Part shown: piece after piece, positions 8,078 through 16,889 of the stretch
Layout: each line of letters opens with the position of its first letter
Numbering within the stretch: position 1 is the stretch's first letter
NCBI GenBank assembly: GCA_049671305.1
Contig: JBATUR010000093.1
Location: 13,309-77,308, forward strand
DNA: 64,000 nt
Source of the DNA: CADCTM01 sp049671305
GTDB lineage: Bacteria; Cyanobacteriota; Cyanobacteriia; Cyanobacteriales; Coleofasciculaceae
Direction of reading: 5' to 3'
Notes under the pieces: model-generated
Database searches by the model: none
Told to the model about the DNA's origin: nothing
What the model saw: the letters and a program-made list of their open reading frames with translations, nothing else
Made by a program: the position numbers and the translations under genes

Positions 8078-9232
8078 ATGAGCAACAATCCCAATCAACC
8101 ACAAACCAATGATGTCGTCCTGGGTGGGCAATCACCATCACCGACTTCTCTGTCTCCTTGTCCCGTTTGCAAGACTGAATACAATCAAGGCAAGGTAAAT
8201 CGCTGCTCCGTCTGTAATTGGGACTTAATACCCTGTCCAGAAGCCTTTGTGGAAAGGCACAATGCTCAACTAGCTTGGGCAAGGGAGATGTGGATAAACT
8301 TTCAGGCACAAGAGAAGCAACTTCATGCATCACAGTCTCAGCTAGAAGAGGTTAAACAGGAGAAAGCGCGATTTGAGGGAGAGGTTTTGCACAGATTGGA
8401 GCAATTAGAGCAGGCGCAAGATAAATCTGAGCCTATTATTTGGGCGCAGATGTCGCAGGATACTTCTACAGTTGATGAATTAGAAAAGCAATTGTCAAAA
8501 ATAAAGGAGCAATTAAAAGGAGCTGAACGAGAGCGGCAAGGGCTTAAATCAGAGCTTAATCAACTCTCTTCACAAGTAGCAAAACTTGAATCAGAACTGC
8601 AAAAAAAAAGAGCTGAAGATCCACCACTTATTTCTGTGGCTGGCATAGACTACAGCCGTCTCAAGAATTTTCTAGCCGCTGGAGAATGGGAAAAAGCAAA
8701 TAATGAAACAAGAATCATTCTAGAAACTATAACGTGGCTAGTTACAAGAGATTCAAGAGATTGTTACAGTATTTATGTTATTAACGAGTTTGACAGTACT
8801 TACAATCAAGGTATTCAACAAATACCCGCTCGTGATATCCAAACTATAGATAAACTTTGGTTAAATTACAGCTATGGACGGTTTGGTTTTAGTATACAAA
8901 AAGATATTTATTATAAGGAGGTAGATGAGAACTTAGTTCACCTAGGGAAGAGATTGGGATGGGTAACTGGGGTTGATAATGAAGAGTTTTGGCGATCGTA
9001 TTCTAAACTCCCTCCCTATGAGTATGAAGACTTATGTAAACGTGATTTAACTTTTAGTTTTGACAACTTCTACATCGGACACCTACCGATGCCTGATTGG
9101 CGATTCTACTACGACTACTATAAATGGAAAAAGTGCCAAGAAGGCGATGACCAAGAAGGCGATGACAGGGAAGAGCAAAATATTGTCTATATTTTTTCAA
9201 AATTGCCAGAGTCTGGAATCGAGCAGGATTAA
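8078..9232 (+). CDS. Zinc-ribbon, coiled-coil and GUN4-domain protein
   Basis: 384 aa, three parts. Residues about 28-55 form a Cys4-type zinc ribbon (CPVC...CSVC, then WDLIPCP). Residues about 75-180 are a long Glu/Gln/Lys/Leu coiled coil. From about 187 comes a GUN4-like tetrapyrrole-binding domain: DYSRLKNFLAAGEWEKANNET, then IQTIDKLWLNYSYGRFGFSIQK, LGKRLGWV and FYIGHLPMPDW. GUN4 binds protoporphyrin and stimulates Mg-chelatase, but many cyanobacterial paralogues fuse this domain to signalling modules, so this is not gun4 itself. The C-terminal tail has tandem EGDDQEGDDREE acidic repeats. It lies between the toxin pair and chlM; a strong terminator follows, so it is not in the chlM transcript. 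Confidence 0.8.
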   Translation: MSNNPNQPQTNDVVLGGQSPSPTSLSPCPVCKTEYNQGKVNRCSVCNWDLIPCPEAFVERHNAQLAWAREMWINFQAQEKQLHASQSQLEEVKQEKARFEGEVLHRLEQLEQAQDKSEPIIWAQMSQDTSTVDELEKQLSKIKEQLKGAERERQGLKSELNQLSSQVAKLESELQKKRAEDPPLISVAGIDYSRLKNFLAAGEWEKANNETRIILETITWLVTRDSRDCYSIYVINEFDSTYNQGIQQIPARDIQTIDKLWLNYSYGRFGFSIQKDIYYKEVDENLVHLGKRLGWVTGVDNEEFWRSYSKLPPYEYEDLCKRDLTFSFDNFYIGHLPMPDWRFYYDYYKWKKCQEGDDQEGDDREEQNIVYIFSKLPESGIEQD

Positions 9233-9337
9233 GCTTTATGTATTTAGAGAGCATAAGCATCGCTTTAGAAAAATTTAATTATTGGGGACTACTCAGAATA
9301 ATAGTCTTACGCTACGGTTAAGGCTATTAGATATAAC

Positions 9338-9381
9338 AAAGCCTCGTCAGGTGAATTCTCCCTACGGGGCTTTTGTTTTTT
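9338..9381 (+). terminator. Intrinsic terminator after the GUN4-domain gene
   Basis: A 10-bp stem AAAGCCTCGT (9338-9347) / ACGGGGCTTT (9364-9373) with one G-T pair and a 16-nt loop, followed by TTGTTTTTT. Classic rho-independent form. Confidence 0.85.
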
Positions 9382-9398
9382 AGCACAGTAGAAAACCA

Positions 9399-9662
9399 AT
9401 GACTAAAAAATCTAATCCTACCAGGCTGATCAGAACATCTGGGAAAGTCGAGAAGTGCCAGGGCGGGGAAACCAAAATCGAGATGGACTGTTACTGGCCC
9501 GAACTGAGGCAGGACGAACAAAAGATGGTCTGGCAACTGGCTCATAAGAAGTTGGATAATTCAAGGATTTACAGGTTACATTTTTTGGTAGAGTTTGAGC
9601 GAGGCAAACTCAGCTCGGAGCCGAAATATTTTGCGCTCTGTGGAACCCGATATTATCTTTAA
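9399..9662 (+). CDS. Small hypothetical protein
   Basis: 87 aa, basic, with no signal peptide or membrane segment (MTKKSNPTRLIRTSGKVEK ... CGTRYYL). It begins just after the terminator above and has no good ribosome site, which weakens the call. A further 30-codon frame follows at 9705-9797 (MNNPIQPPRLTPNYESS), so the stretch could be a decayed gene rather than two peptides. I do not recognise it. Confidence 0.35.
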   Translation: MTKKSNPTRLIRTSGKVEKCQGGETKIEMDCYWPELRQDEQKMVWQLAHKKLDNSRIYRLHFLVEFERGKLSSEPKYFALCGTRYYL

Positions 9663-9830
9663 CCTCTCCGCAGTGGTGCAAAACGTCCTCAAAGACGCGA
9701 CTAAATGAACAATCCAATACAACCACCCCGCCTCACCCCCAATTATGAGAGCAGCAGACCAAGATTAACCCTCGACCCGCAACACCTGCTAAAGTAATTA
9801 ACCGTCCCCATTTTTTATAAAATTCAACTA

Positions 9831-10517
9831 ATGACCACAATTGATGACAAGTCCGTTGTCAAAGAATACTTTAACGCCACAGGATTCGACCGTTGGCGTA
9901 AAATTTACGGGGATGCTGAAGTTAGTAAAGTTCAATTAGACATCCGTACCGGACATCAGCAAACGGTTGATACTGTCCTACAATGGCTGGAGGCTGACGG
10001 TAATTTAGCGGATTTATCGATCTGTGATGCTGGTTGTGGCGTGGGTAGCCTCAGTATTCCCGTAGCACAACTCGGCGCAAAAGTCAATGCCAGCGACATC
10101 TCAGAAAAGATGGTAGGAGAGGCGCAGGAAAGGGCAAAGGATACTTTTGGTAATAATAGCAATCCCACCTTTGCTGTGCAGGATTTGGAAGCCTTAAGCG
10201 GCAGCTACCACACGGTTATTTGCCTGGATGTCTTGATACACTATCCCCAGGATAAGGCTTCCCAGATGATTGCTCACCTAGCGAGTCTTGCCGAGTCGCG
10301 CCTTATTCTCAGCTTTGCGCCAAAAACCTTTAGCCTCAGTATCCTCAAAAAAATCGGCAGTTTCTTTCCTGGCGCAAGCAAGGCAACTCGTGCTTATTTG
10401 CATCGAGAAGCGGATATTGTCAAAATTTTGGAGAGTAATGGCTTTACCATTGAGCGGCAGGCAATGACAAGTACTCGATTTTACTTCTCTAGACTACTGG
10501 AAGCAACTCGCAGATAA
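9831..10517 (+). CDS. chlM: Magnesium-protoporphyrin IX methyltransferase
   Basis: Transfers a methyl group from SAM to the C13 propionate of Mg-protoporphyrin IX, the step after Mg-chelatase in chlorophyll synthesis; associates with the thylakoid or plasma membrane. 228 aa, the normal length. It starts MTTIDDKSVVKEYFNATGF, with the family's FDRWRKIYG segment and the class I SAM-binding motif CDAGCGVGSLSIP, acidic loop NASDIS and CLDVLIHYPQDKA. ATG at 9831. A 42-base gap to the next small gene allows co-transcription. Identification is strong. Confidence 0.95.
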   Translation: MTTIDDKSVVKEYFNATGFDRWRKIYGDAEVSKVQLDIRTGHQQTVDTVLQWLEADGNLADLSICDAGCGVGSLSIPVAQLGAKVNASDISEKMVGEAQERAKDTFGNNSNPTFAVQDLEALSGSYHTVICLDVLIHYPQDKASQMIAHLASLAESRLILSFAPKTFSLSILKKIGSFFPGASKATRAYLHREADIVKILESNGFTIERQAMTSTRFYFSRLLEATRR

Positions 10518-10559
10518 GGTTAGAATCGCGGCATTATCCACTAAAATTTTTTCCCATAT

Positions 10560-10955
10560 ATGGCGCGACTCAACAAACTAATCCCAGGGTTGTTACTGGC
10601 AGTCGGTATCCCGTTGTCGTTGTTTGCTGTAACAAGCCTACTAAATCCTCAGCAAAAGGATAAAACTGGCGCTTTGGTGTTAATGGTAATTGCTCTACCG
10701 GCAACAGCGGCAGGGGGCTGGCTTGCCTTTGGTAAGTCGAAAGGAGGTAGAAAAGATAAAGGCGATCGCTTAAAGTCTATCTTCTTTCAGCTTCTCATGG
10801 AAGACAACGGACGAATCAGCGTTATGCAATTTGCCAAAGCAACCCAAATATCCAAAGAAGAAGCCCGGAAATATTTGGAGGAGAAAGCCAAAGAATTTAA
10901 TGCTACTGCGAAATCAGATGATCGAGGTGGTGTATCTTATTACTTCAATCCTTGA
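10560..10955 (+). CDS. Conserved small membrane protein with C-terminal helical domain
   Basis: 131 aa. Two hydrophobic segments (about 8-26 and 39-57) are followed by a Lys/Gly-rich linker (KSKGGRKDKGD). A soluble C-terminal domain (about 70-131) is of helix-turn-helix appearance: SIFFQLLMEDNGRISVMQFAKAT, then EEARKYLEEKA. The last part resembles the winged-helix module of two-TM cyanobacterial proteins of unknown function. It follows chlM by 42 bases and precedes the DUF423 gene by 34 bases, all in one direction. No function can be assigned. Confidence 0.65.
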   Translation: MARLNKLIPGLLLAVGIPLSLFAVTSLLNPQQKDKTGALVLMVIALPATAAGGWLAFGKSKGGRKDKGDRLKSIFFQLLMEDNGRISVMQFAKATQISKEEARKYLEEKAKEFNATAKSDDRGGVSYYFNP

Positions 10956-10989
10956 TCAATATACCAATGTCATTTAGGCTCTAACTTTG

Positions 10990-11367
10990 ATGATGCGGAT
11001 TTTCTTCTGCTTTGCCGCTATTTTTGGCGGTTTATCTGTCGCTGCTGGTGCATTTGCTTCTCACGCCCTCAAGGAAAAGTTAAGCGAAAGGGCAATGGAA
11101 ATCTTTGAAACTGGTGCACGTTATCAGATGTATCACGCTTTGGCACTACTAATGGTTGCTTTATTATTAAGTCGCGCTGAGGCGGCACAAACAACCCTTA
11201 TCGCTGCTGGAGTGGCTTTTATTGTTGGGGTTATGGTTTTTTCTGGTAGTTTGTATACCTTAAGTCTTACTAATATTAAATGGCTAGGAGCAATTACACC
11301 TCTAGGCGGCGTAGCTTTTATAATTGGTTGGAGTTGTCTTGCTGTTGCTGCTTGGAGTTTTAAGTAG
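10990..11367 (+). CDS. DUF423 family membrane protein
   Basis: About 125 aa with four predicted membrane helices. Family signature: FGGLSVAAGAFASHALKEKLSER near the N-terminus, then ARYQMYHALALL, and at the end GSLYTLSLT and LGAITPLGG. These proteins (E. coli YgdD type) are conserved inner-membrane proteins of unknown function. Tandem ATGs at 10990 and 10993 are better starts than the TTG at 10987. The 3' end overlaps the convergent nucleotidyltransferase gene by 8 bases. Confidence 0.88.
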   Translation: MMRIFFCFAAIFGGLSVAAGAFASHALKEKLSERAMEIFETGARYQMYHALALLMVALLLSRAEAAQTTLIAAGVAFIVGVMVFSGSLYTLSLTNIKWLGAITPLGGVAFIIGWSCLAVAAWSFK

Positions 11368-12124
11368 TAGTGGTAATATTGAGGCGCAAACGCACTAATA
11401 AGTCATTTAAGGCGTCTTTAGCAGAAGGTGTTTCGGGTAAAATGCTGGTTTGATAAGCTTCTTCTAATTGAGTTTGCAGTCGCTTATATTCCTTGTGATG
11501 AAATGCGATATCTGCATAAGTAAGCACAGATTTTTCAGCGCCAGCAAGTTTTTGGGCAATTAAGTCAGGAAGATAAGCTAAGTTAAATTTCTCATTTAGC
11601 CTTATTAAGTTGGCTTCGATAACGCCAGTTTCCATGAGGTGGATGCCTGTTAATAGTACCCGATAAACATATAGTAAAGGTTTTACACGGTGCTGCTGTT
11701 CTTTTTCAAATAACTTCCATTGGGTTTGGGCAAAGCCGAAATAGTGATGAGAATGATGGCGTGTGATACATGAAGAAGCGATCGCTTTTAATTCTTCATG
11801 TTCTGGCGTAGTATAAACTATCAACGGTGAATATAATTGTTCTAAAACATAGCCATTCTTCTTCAACAATAACAAAAAGAATTTTTTGGCATCGTGAGAT
11901 ACCAAATCGATTTGTAACCCTTGACGCACTTCTGAAACTTCAATTGTTTCACGCCCTGGATCAAGTTTTACCACCTCAGCAACTGGTAAAATATGCACAC
12001 CCCGCAAGTCATAATCTGAATCGGGAGAAGGAAAACCATAAAGGTGTGCCCCGCTTATCGTGGTAAACAATAGCGGGTAAGGTTGACGCTTAATCTCTGT
12101 GAGCAGTTGTTGATTGATATCCAT
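11360..12124 (-). CDS. Predicted nucleotidyltransferase (RlaP/YcgL-type)
   Basis: 254 aa from the ATG at 12124 (a TTG at 12139 is possible). The N-terminal polymerase-beta-like nucleotidyltransferase motif is clear: TISGAHLYGFPSPDSDYDLRG, in which Gly-Ser/Ala and the Asp pair of DSDYD bind metal and NTP, with a third acidic residue in LQIDLVSHDAKKFF. The rest is helical, as in the predicted nucleotidyltransferase family sometimes linked to RNA repair. The substrate is unknown. It is convergent with the DUF423 gene and monocistronic. Confidence 0.8.
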   Translation of the reverse strand: MDINQQLLTEIKRQPYPLLFTTISGAHLYGFPSPDSDYDLRGVHILPVAEVVKLDPGRETIEVSEVRQGLQIDLVSHDAKKFFLLLLKKNGYVLEQLYSPLIVYTTPEHEELKAIASSCITRHHSHHYFGFAQTQWKLFEKEQQHRVKPLLYVYRVLLTGIHLMETGVIEANLIRLNEKFNLAYLPDLIAQKLAGAEKSVLTYADIAFHHKEYKRLQTQLEEAYQTSILPETPSAKDALNDLLVRLRLNITTTT

Positions 12125-12244
12125 CAGTCTACTTGTCAATCTAATCGCCTACTGTACAATTATCTTCCTCATAAATGCCTCAACTTTTTGAGAATTGGGC
12201 ATGATCTTAATGATGATATATTTTACAATTCTTCTATATAAGAA

Positions 12245-12739
12245 TTAGGCGCAGATTGCTGCCCTCTCAAGGGACTGATTAGTAGGGATTTCAAATCTGA
12301 TTGGGTTAGCTGCCCAACTCTTCAAATCTGGTGCTAGTCGAATCATTTTGTGTAATATTTCATCATTAATCCACAACACCAGCGGAAAGGGAAACTGTTT
12401 AGGAAATTCATTCCTTACTAAGTTTGTTGCCGTTAAGACTTGCTCAATTTCTGTGACTGACTCTAATCCAAAAACCATTAAAGCTTGCGGTTGCTCTTCA
12501 ACGACTGTATCTATGGTTGTAAATAAAGTGTTGACGGAGGGATGAAGGGTAATTTCGGCAATTTGTATTGAGGAAATTTCTTTGAGTTGCTTAACCATTT
12601 TCCGCCGCCAGGATTGTTGATTGCAGCAGACTAAAATTAGAGAAAACTGATTTTGTGACATAGCGATCGCTCTTTCTAGGCTTTTTAGCGATCGCTTATT
12701 ACTTTTAATTATATCTTCTGAGCCGGATTTGTGAGTCAT
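12245..12739 (-). pseudogene. Truncated N-terminal remnant of a large cyanobacterial ATPase/TPR-type protein
   Basis: 164 aa, from ATG at 12739. The segments SLERAIAMSQNQFSLILVCCN, ALMVFGLESVTEIEQVL, and PFPLVLWINDEILHKMIRLAP followed by DLKSWAA resemble the N-terminal domain of long cyanobacterial proteins that continue into an ATPase-like core and TPR repeats. Here the frame stops soon after that domain (ERAAICA, then stop at 12245), and the next 100 bases show no continuation. I therefore read it as a broken gene, although a free-standing short version cannot be excluded. Two HIP1 octamers lie within its first 80 bases. Confidence 0.5.
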
Positions 12740-13579
12740 CGGAAAATCATCTGTAATGTTATTGTTGCAAAAACTTAAAACTGTTGAAATAATTCGTAGT
12801 TTTGAGGAACTTATTGATGCTTGTTAACTCAGAGAGGACTTGCATAATCGCTTCATAGATCCCATACAAAAACTCTAATACTGCTAACAATCAACATTGG
12901 TTTAACACAGGCTCCCAGTTAATTACATAATTTTGAATTAGTTAGTTTGATATAGTTCACTCCAGGCTAATGACCATCATCCTTCCTTAATCTTTAAGTA
13001 TTTGTTAATACATGACACTTCAATAACTGTGCTACTTTCTCTCTACTTTTTGATATTATGTACTTCTGCTTATCTTCTTATTTAGATTGAATTTCACAAT
13101 TTTCTAATCCCTAAGATAGATTTCAAAAAGTCCACTAATATAAAAAGAATTTTTTTGGGGAAATTTAGCTTATATCGATGATCAGATAATCATTCAGCAA
13201 AGCTTAAACAAAAGGTTTTGTTTTGATCTTCTATATCTTTATCTAGTAATTGAGTATTGTAAAAAACTGGTCTTAGTAAAGCCTCATATATGATAAATTT
13301 TCCTTATTGTTGCCATGAGTCGCATCTACAAGGTTTGTTGACAGACATCAAAATCTCTCAACAATTAAATGGCATTTAAGCCGTCTAATTAAATTTAAAT
13401 TATAAGCAAAAGCAGATCATTGCTCAACGCACTTCACACAAAATTCATCTAAACTGGAAAATCAGCATCAAAATATCTCAGCAAAAAGCAGAGCAATTGC
13501 TAAAGAAACCAACTTATCATCAATAAAGCCCATGTTTACATTTTGGTTAAACTTGGCTTATTTAAAAATAACTTGTCAA
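12740..13579. other. Long AT-rich intergenic stretch without a recognisable gene
   Basis: About 840 bases between the truncated gene and tRNA-Phe. I found no long frame, no tRNA and no recognisable RNase P, tmRNA or 6S-like sequence. Only short palindromes are visible (for example ACAAAAGGTTTTGT near 13208). The composition is clearly more AT-rich than the neighbouring genes. It may be decayed coding sequence. Confidence 0.5.
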
Positions 13580-13652
<73 letters not shown>

Positions 13653-13740
13653 TTGTTTTTGGCGCTTAACTAAAGTAGCAAAAATTCTCAGCGTTTGCAA
13701 GCAAATTTTTATATACGCTCAAATTCATCTGAAAAATAGT

Positions 13741-13754
13741 TGAATATATGTTCA
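13741..13754. promoter_or_regulatory. Candidate SmtB/ZiaR-type operator
   Basis: TGAATATATGTTCA is a near-perfect 14-bp inverted repeat in the TGAA...TTCA core form of ArsR/SmtB operators. It lies about 95 bases upstream of the regulator's ATG, between it and tRNA-Phe. This implies autoregulation. Confidence 0.55.
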
Positions 13755-13849
13755 GTTGTCTAAAAAAATTAGGCAAACTGAAAACGTTTATCATTCCCAT
13801 CCGTTACCATAAAGTTAATATAGTCATACCCGCCAGGTATTAAAGCAAA

Positions 13850-14263
13850 ATGTCAGCCCAACCCAAAGCCGAGGCGGCTACAGTCAGTCGAAGAGAAGAA
13901 ATAAAAAATCTCAATTGCAATTCGCCACACCCGGTTGAGATTGAGGATGTCGAGCAACTTCAGAGCAAAACTCTTAGCATAGACAAAGCCCAACAGATGG
14001 CAGAGTTTTTTAGCCTTTTGGGGGATGCTAACCGATTAAGAATTGTTTCAATTCTAGCGCTCAGAGAGCTTTGTGTCTGTGATTTGGCAGCAGCGCTAGA
14101 GATGAGTGAATCAGCCGTATCACATCAACTACGAACCTTACGAGCCATGCGATTGGTGAGTTATCGTAAGCGAGGGCGCAAAGTATTCTACCGTCTTTTA
14201 GATCATCACGTTTTAGAGCTGTATCACACTGTAGCAGAACATTTGGATGAGCCTGGGGAATAA
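13850..14263 (+). CDS. ArsR/SmtB-family metal-responsive repressor (ZiaR/SmtB-like)
   Basis: 137 aa winged-helix repressor that should leave its operator when metal binds. The core (about 45-135) includes FFSLLGDANRLRIVSIL, the recognition helix MSESAVSHQLRTLR and the wing RKRGRKVFYRL. Two metal sites appear present. One is an alpha3N type: ELCVCDLA (Cys-x-Cys) plus a Cys/His-containing N-terminus (NCNSPHP). The other is the alpha5 zinc site: DHH...YHTVAEHLDE, matching the Asp-His...His-Glu ligands of SmtB. That combination is the ZiaR pattern and points to zinc. No efflux ATPase or metallothionein gene is adjacent; the next gene is a porin beyond a terminator. Confidence 0.88.
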   Translation: MSAQPKAEAATVSRREEIKNLNCNSPHPVEIEDVEQLQSKTLSIDKAQQMAEFFSLLGDANRLRIVSILALRELCVCDLAAALEMSESAVSHQLRTLRAMRLVSYRKRGRKVFYRLLDHHVLELYHTVAEHLDEPGE

Positions 14264-14286
14264 GCTTCAGCAATAGTAACGTGATC

Positions 14287-14315
14287 AAAGGGTATCTAGC
14301 TAGATGCCCTTTTTA
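14287..14315 (+). terminator. Terminator after the ArsR-family gene
   Basis: Self-complementary AAAGGG-T-ATCTAGCTAGAT-G-CCCTTT followed by TTATT, 23 bases past the stop codon. It separates the regulator from the porin gene. Confidence 0.75.
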
Positions 14316-14445
14316 TTGTGATTATTGATTTGGAGCAACGAGGCAGAAGCTACCCGTACAGAAAACATCTAGGCATAAAGTATTACTAGGAAGTCCGACA
14401 ACTGTAAAGTATCTAGAAAATCTCAAACGGGTATGAGGAGAGCAA

Positions 14446-16692
14446 ATGAAGAGAAAATTATGCCATTTTTGGCAAATTAGCCCAGCCATTTTGGGCGCGG
14501 CGTTAGTGGTAGCAGCTAGTAGCAGGGTAGAAGCGACACAAACAACAGAAGCGATTACAATACCGCAAAAATCTACAACCATAGAAACAACTCAACCAGC
14601 TCAACTTACACCGCCAGCAATTCCAGCGACACCTGCAAACGCGATCGCCGATAATGAGGCTGTATTCCAACAAATTGAGCGCTATAACAACCAGCGCGTT
14701 GAAGTTGACGATACCTTGCAGCAAGTTACCTCAGTAACACAACTAACCGATGTCAAACCGACAGACTGGGCTTATGAAGCAATACGCGGACTTATTGAGC
14801 GCTATAGTTGTACCGCAGGCTATCCTGATGGTACATTTCGCGGCAACCGCGCACTTAGTCGCTACGAATTTGCTGCCGGCTTAAATGCTTGTTTACAAAG
14901 AATTCAGGAATTAGGTACAGACAAACCAACTGATATTGTAGTCCAACAAGACTTAGCAACAATTCAGCAACTAATTGCCCAATTTGGTCCAGAAGTCGCC
15001 ATCTTACGCGCCAATGTAGACGCCCTACAAGCTCGAACTACCGAACTCGACCTTACACAATTTTCCACCACAACCAAGCTAAATGGAGAAGCCATCTTTG
15101 GCTTAACCAGCATCGTCGCAGGCGAAAATATTTTTGGTGAAAAGGTTGACAATGTAACCATCTTTGGTAATCGTACCCGACTGAGTTTAGATACCAGCTT
15201 CAGTGGGCGAGACTTATTGAGGACAAGACTACAAGCATCTGGGCTTAACACCTACACCAGCCGCACCCAAACCAACGAAGGTAACCTAGCTTTTACTGCC
15301 GACAATGCCAATAATAATGTGCAAATCGATGCACTGCTTTATAAATTTCCCATCGGCAAAAGTACAGAAGTGGTAATTGCTGCCAATGGAGGTAGAGCTT
15401 ATGATTTTGCCAGTACCGTCAACTACCTTGATGGCGACGGCGGCTCAGGCGCACTGACACGCTTTGGCACACGCAACCCCATTTACTACCTTGTAGAAGG
15501 CTCAGGGCTTGGCTTGAGGCAGCAGTTGGGCAAAAAATTTGAGTTGAGTTTGGGCTATTTAGCTGGTGAAACAAACAACCCAAATAGCGGCGGTGGTTTG
15601 TTTAATGGCGCTTATGGGGCAATGGCGCAATTACTTTATAAACCCAATAGCCGTTTTCAGTTGGGCTTAACCTACATCAACTCTTATAACCGCGAAACCC
15701 TCACAGGTAGTCCAGTTTCCAACCCTCGCACATTTATTAACCAACTTGCCCAGCAACCGGCAAATATCAACTTTCAACCAGCTTCTGCCCCGGCAACTCC
15801 TCTGCTTTTTCCGGCTAATTCAGCAATTCCAGCGGGAACCCAACTTCCAGCAGGCACACAGCTTCCGGCGGGTACAACTTTAGTTGGCTCAACAACTCTG
15901 CCGTTTCCTGTCACTATTTCACGAGCACCACTGCCGGGAAATATTACCATTCCGGCTGGTTTCACCATTCCGGCTGGAACTACTTTGCCTTCTGCCGTCA
16001 CTCTTCCGATAGATTTTCCTCTACTCGCACCGATTACGCTGCCTGTAGACTTGACGCTACCTGGGGCAACAACGCCGCCGCTACCGCCGATTGTCTTTAA
16101 TGGTACGGTAGGTGATTTATTAAGGCAGCCTGATTTTGCGGGTATTCCCTTGGGCTTTGATCTGAATATTCCGATCGCTAGTAATTCTTATGGAATTCAG
16201 GCATCCTGGCAGGTAAGCGATCGCTTTATATTAGGCGGTTGGGTTGGCTATACCCAAACTAATACCCTCACCACCGGCAATGGACTAATCAGCCGTGGCA
16301 CAATTAACAGCATCAACGGTGCCCTTACCCTCGCCTTCCCTGATTTAGGTAAAAAAGGTAACCTGGGCGGCATAATCGTCGGAGTAGAACCGGTCGTATT
16401 TGATACCGATGTTACGGTTAATCAAAACTTCACCAATCTTTCCGCCTTAAATCCCGCATTGGTTCCCGCTGGACTGGCATTATTGAACTCCGCCCCCCGC
16501 ATTCGGCAACTTGTCAATAGTTTTAATGATGTTGACCCGAATGTGTCATTACACCTGGAAGCGTTCTACCAAATGCAGCTAACCAATAATATCTCTATTA
16601 CACCGGGAATTGTCTGGATTACGGCTCCTGGCTATAACACCAACAACGCTGGCTTGCTAATTGGCACAATCAGAACCACATTTCGTTTTTAG
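14446..16692 (+). CDS. SLH-domain OprB-family porin with Pro/Thr repeat insert
   Basis: 748 aa outer-membrane porin of the cyanobacterial SomA/SomB ('iron uptake porin') type. A signal peptide (about 1-30) is followed by an SLH domain at about 98-155 (DVKPTDWAYEAIRGLIERY, GYPDGTFRGNRALSRYEFA), which anchors to periplasmic peptidoglycan-linked polymers. A coiled coil (about 160-205) and an OprB-like beta-barrel follow, ending in the terminal Phe (TIRTTFRF). Unusual feature: residues about 445-550 are a low-complexity insert of repeats such as IPAGTQLPAGTQLPAGTTL, which replaces or extends a loop of the barrel. The ribosome site is GAGGAG before ATG at 14446. Cargo is unknown; iron and inorganic ions are reported for the family. 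Confidence 0.92.
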   Translation: MKRKLCHFWQISPAILGAALVVAASSRVEATQTTEAITIPQKSTTIETTQPAQLTPPAIPATPANAIADNEAVFQQIERYNNQRVEVDDTLQQVTSVTQLTDVKPTDWAYEAIRGLIERYSCTAGYPDGTFRGNRALSRYEFAAGLNACLQRIQELGTDKPTDIVVQQDLATIQQLIAQFGPEVAILRANVDALQARTTELDLTQFSTTTKLNGEAIFGLTSIVAGENIFGEKVDNVTIFGNRTRLSLDTSFSGRDLLRTRLQASGLNTYTSRTQTNEGNLAFTADNANNNVQIDALLYKFPIGKSTEVVIAANGGRAYDFASTVNYLDGDGGSGALTRFGTRNPIYYLVEGSGLGLRQQLGKKFELSLGYLAGETNNPNSGGGLFNGAYGAMAQLLYKPNSRFQLGLTYINSYNRETLTGSPVSNPRTFINQLAQQPANINFQPASAPATPLLFPANSAIPAGTQLPAGTQLPAGTTLVGSTTLPFPVTISRAPLPGNITIPAGFTIPAGTTLPSAVTLPIDFPLLAPITLPVDLTLPGATTPPLPPIVFNGTVGDLLRQPDFAGIPLGFDLNIPIASNSYGIQASWQVSDRFILGGWVGYTQTNTLTTGNGLISRGTINSINGALTLAFPDLGKKGNLGGIIVGVEPVVFDTDVTVNQNFTNLSALNPALVPAGLALLNSAPRIRQLVNSFNDVDPNVSLHLEAFYQMQLTNNISITPGIVWITAPGYNTNNAGLLIGTIRTTFRF

Positions 16693-16720
16693 CGTAGTTA
16701 GCTGAAATATTTCTAACTCA

Positions 16721-16753
16721 AAAAGACCAACTGACGTAGGTAGCTGGTCTTTT
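16721..16753 (+). terminator. Terminator after the porin gene
   Basis: Stem AAAAGACCA (16721-16729) / TGGTCTTTT (16745-16753) with further AGC/CT pairing inside, 28 bases past the porin stop. Confidence 0.75.
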
Positions 16754-16889
16754 CTCATCGCTATTAATGTTGTCTGCTCTACACAGAGTTAACCCAAGGC
16801 TGCCCGTTCCCATGCGTGCCGCCTTAAGATTTCATTAAATTTATCGTAACATAAAATACATTTTTTTGTAAATAAAATTTACATGACTC

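Noticed and set aside
8078..9232. Naming the GUN4-domain gene gun4
   Set aside because: Genuine cyanobacterial GUN4 lacks the zinc ribbon and coiled coil seen here; GUN4 domains are common in paralogues.
9705..9797. 30-codon frame between the 87-aa ORF and chlM
   Set aside because: Pro-rich, no ribosome site. Mentioned only as a possible part of a decayed gene.
12740..13579. A structured RNA gene (RNase P, tmRNA, 6S) in the long gap before tRNA-Phe
   Set aside because: No recognisable conserved core on either strand; only short AT-rich palindromes.
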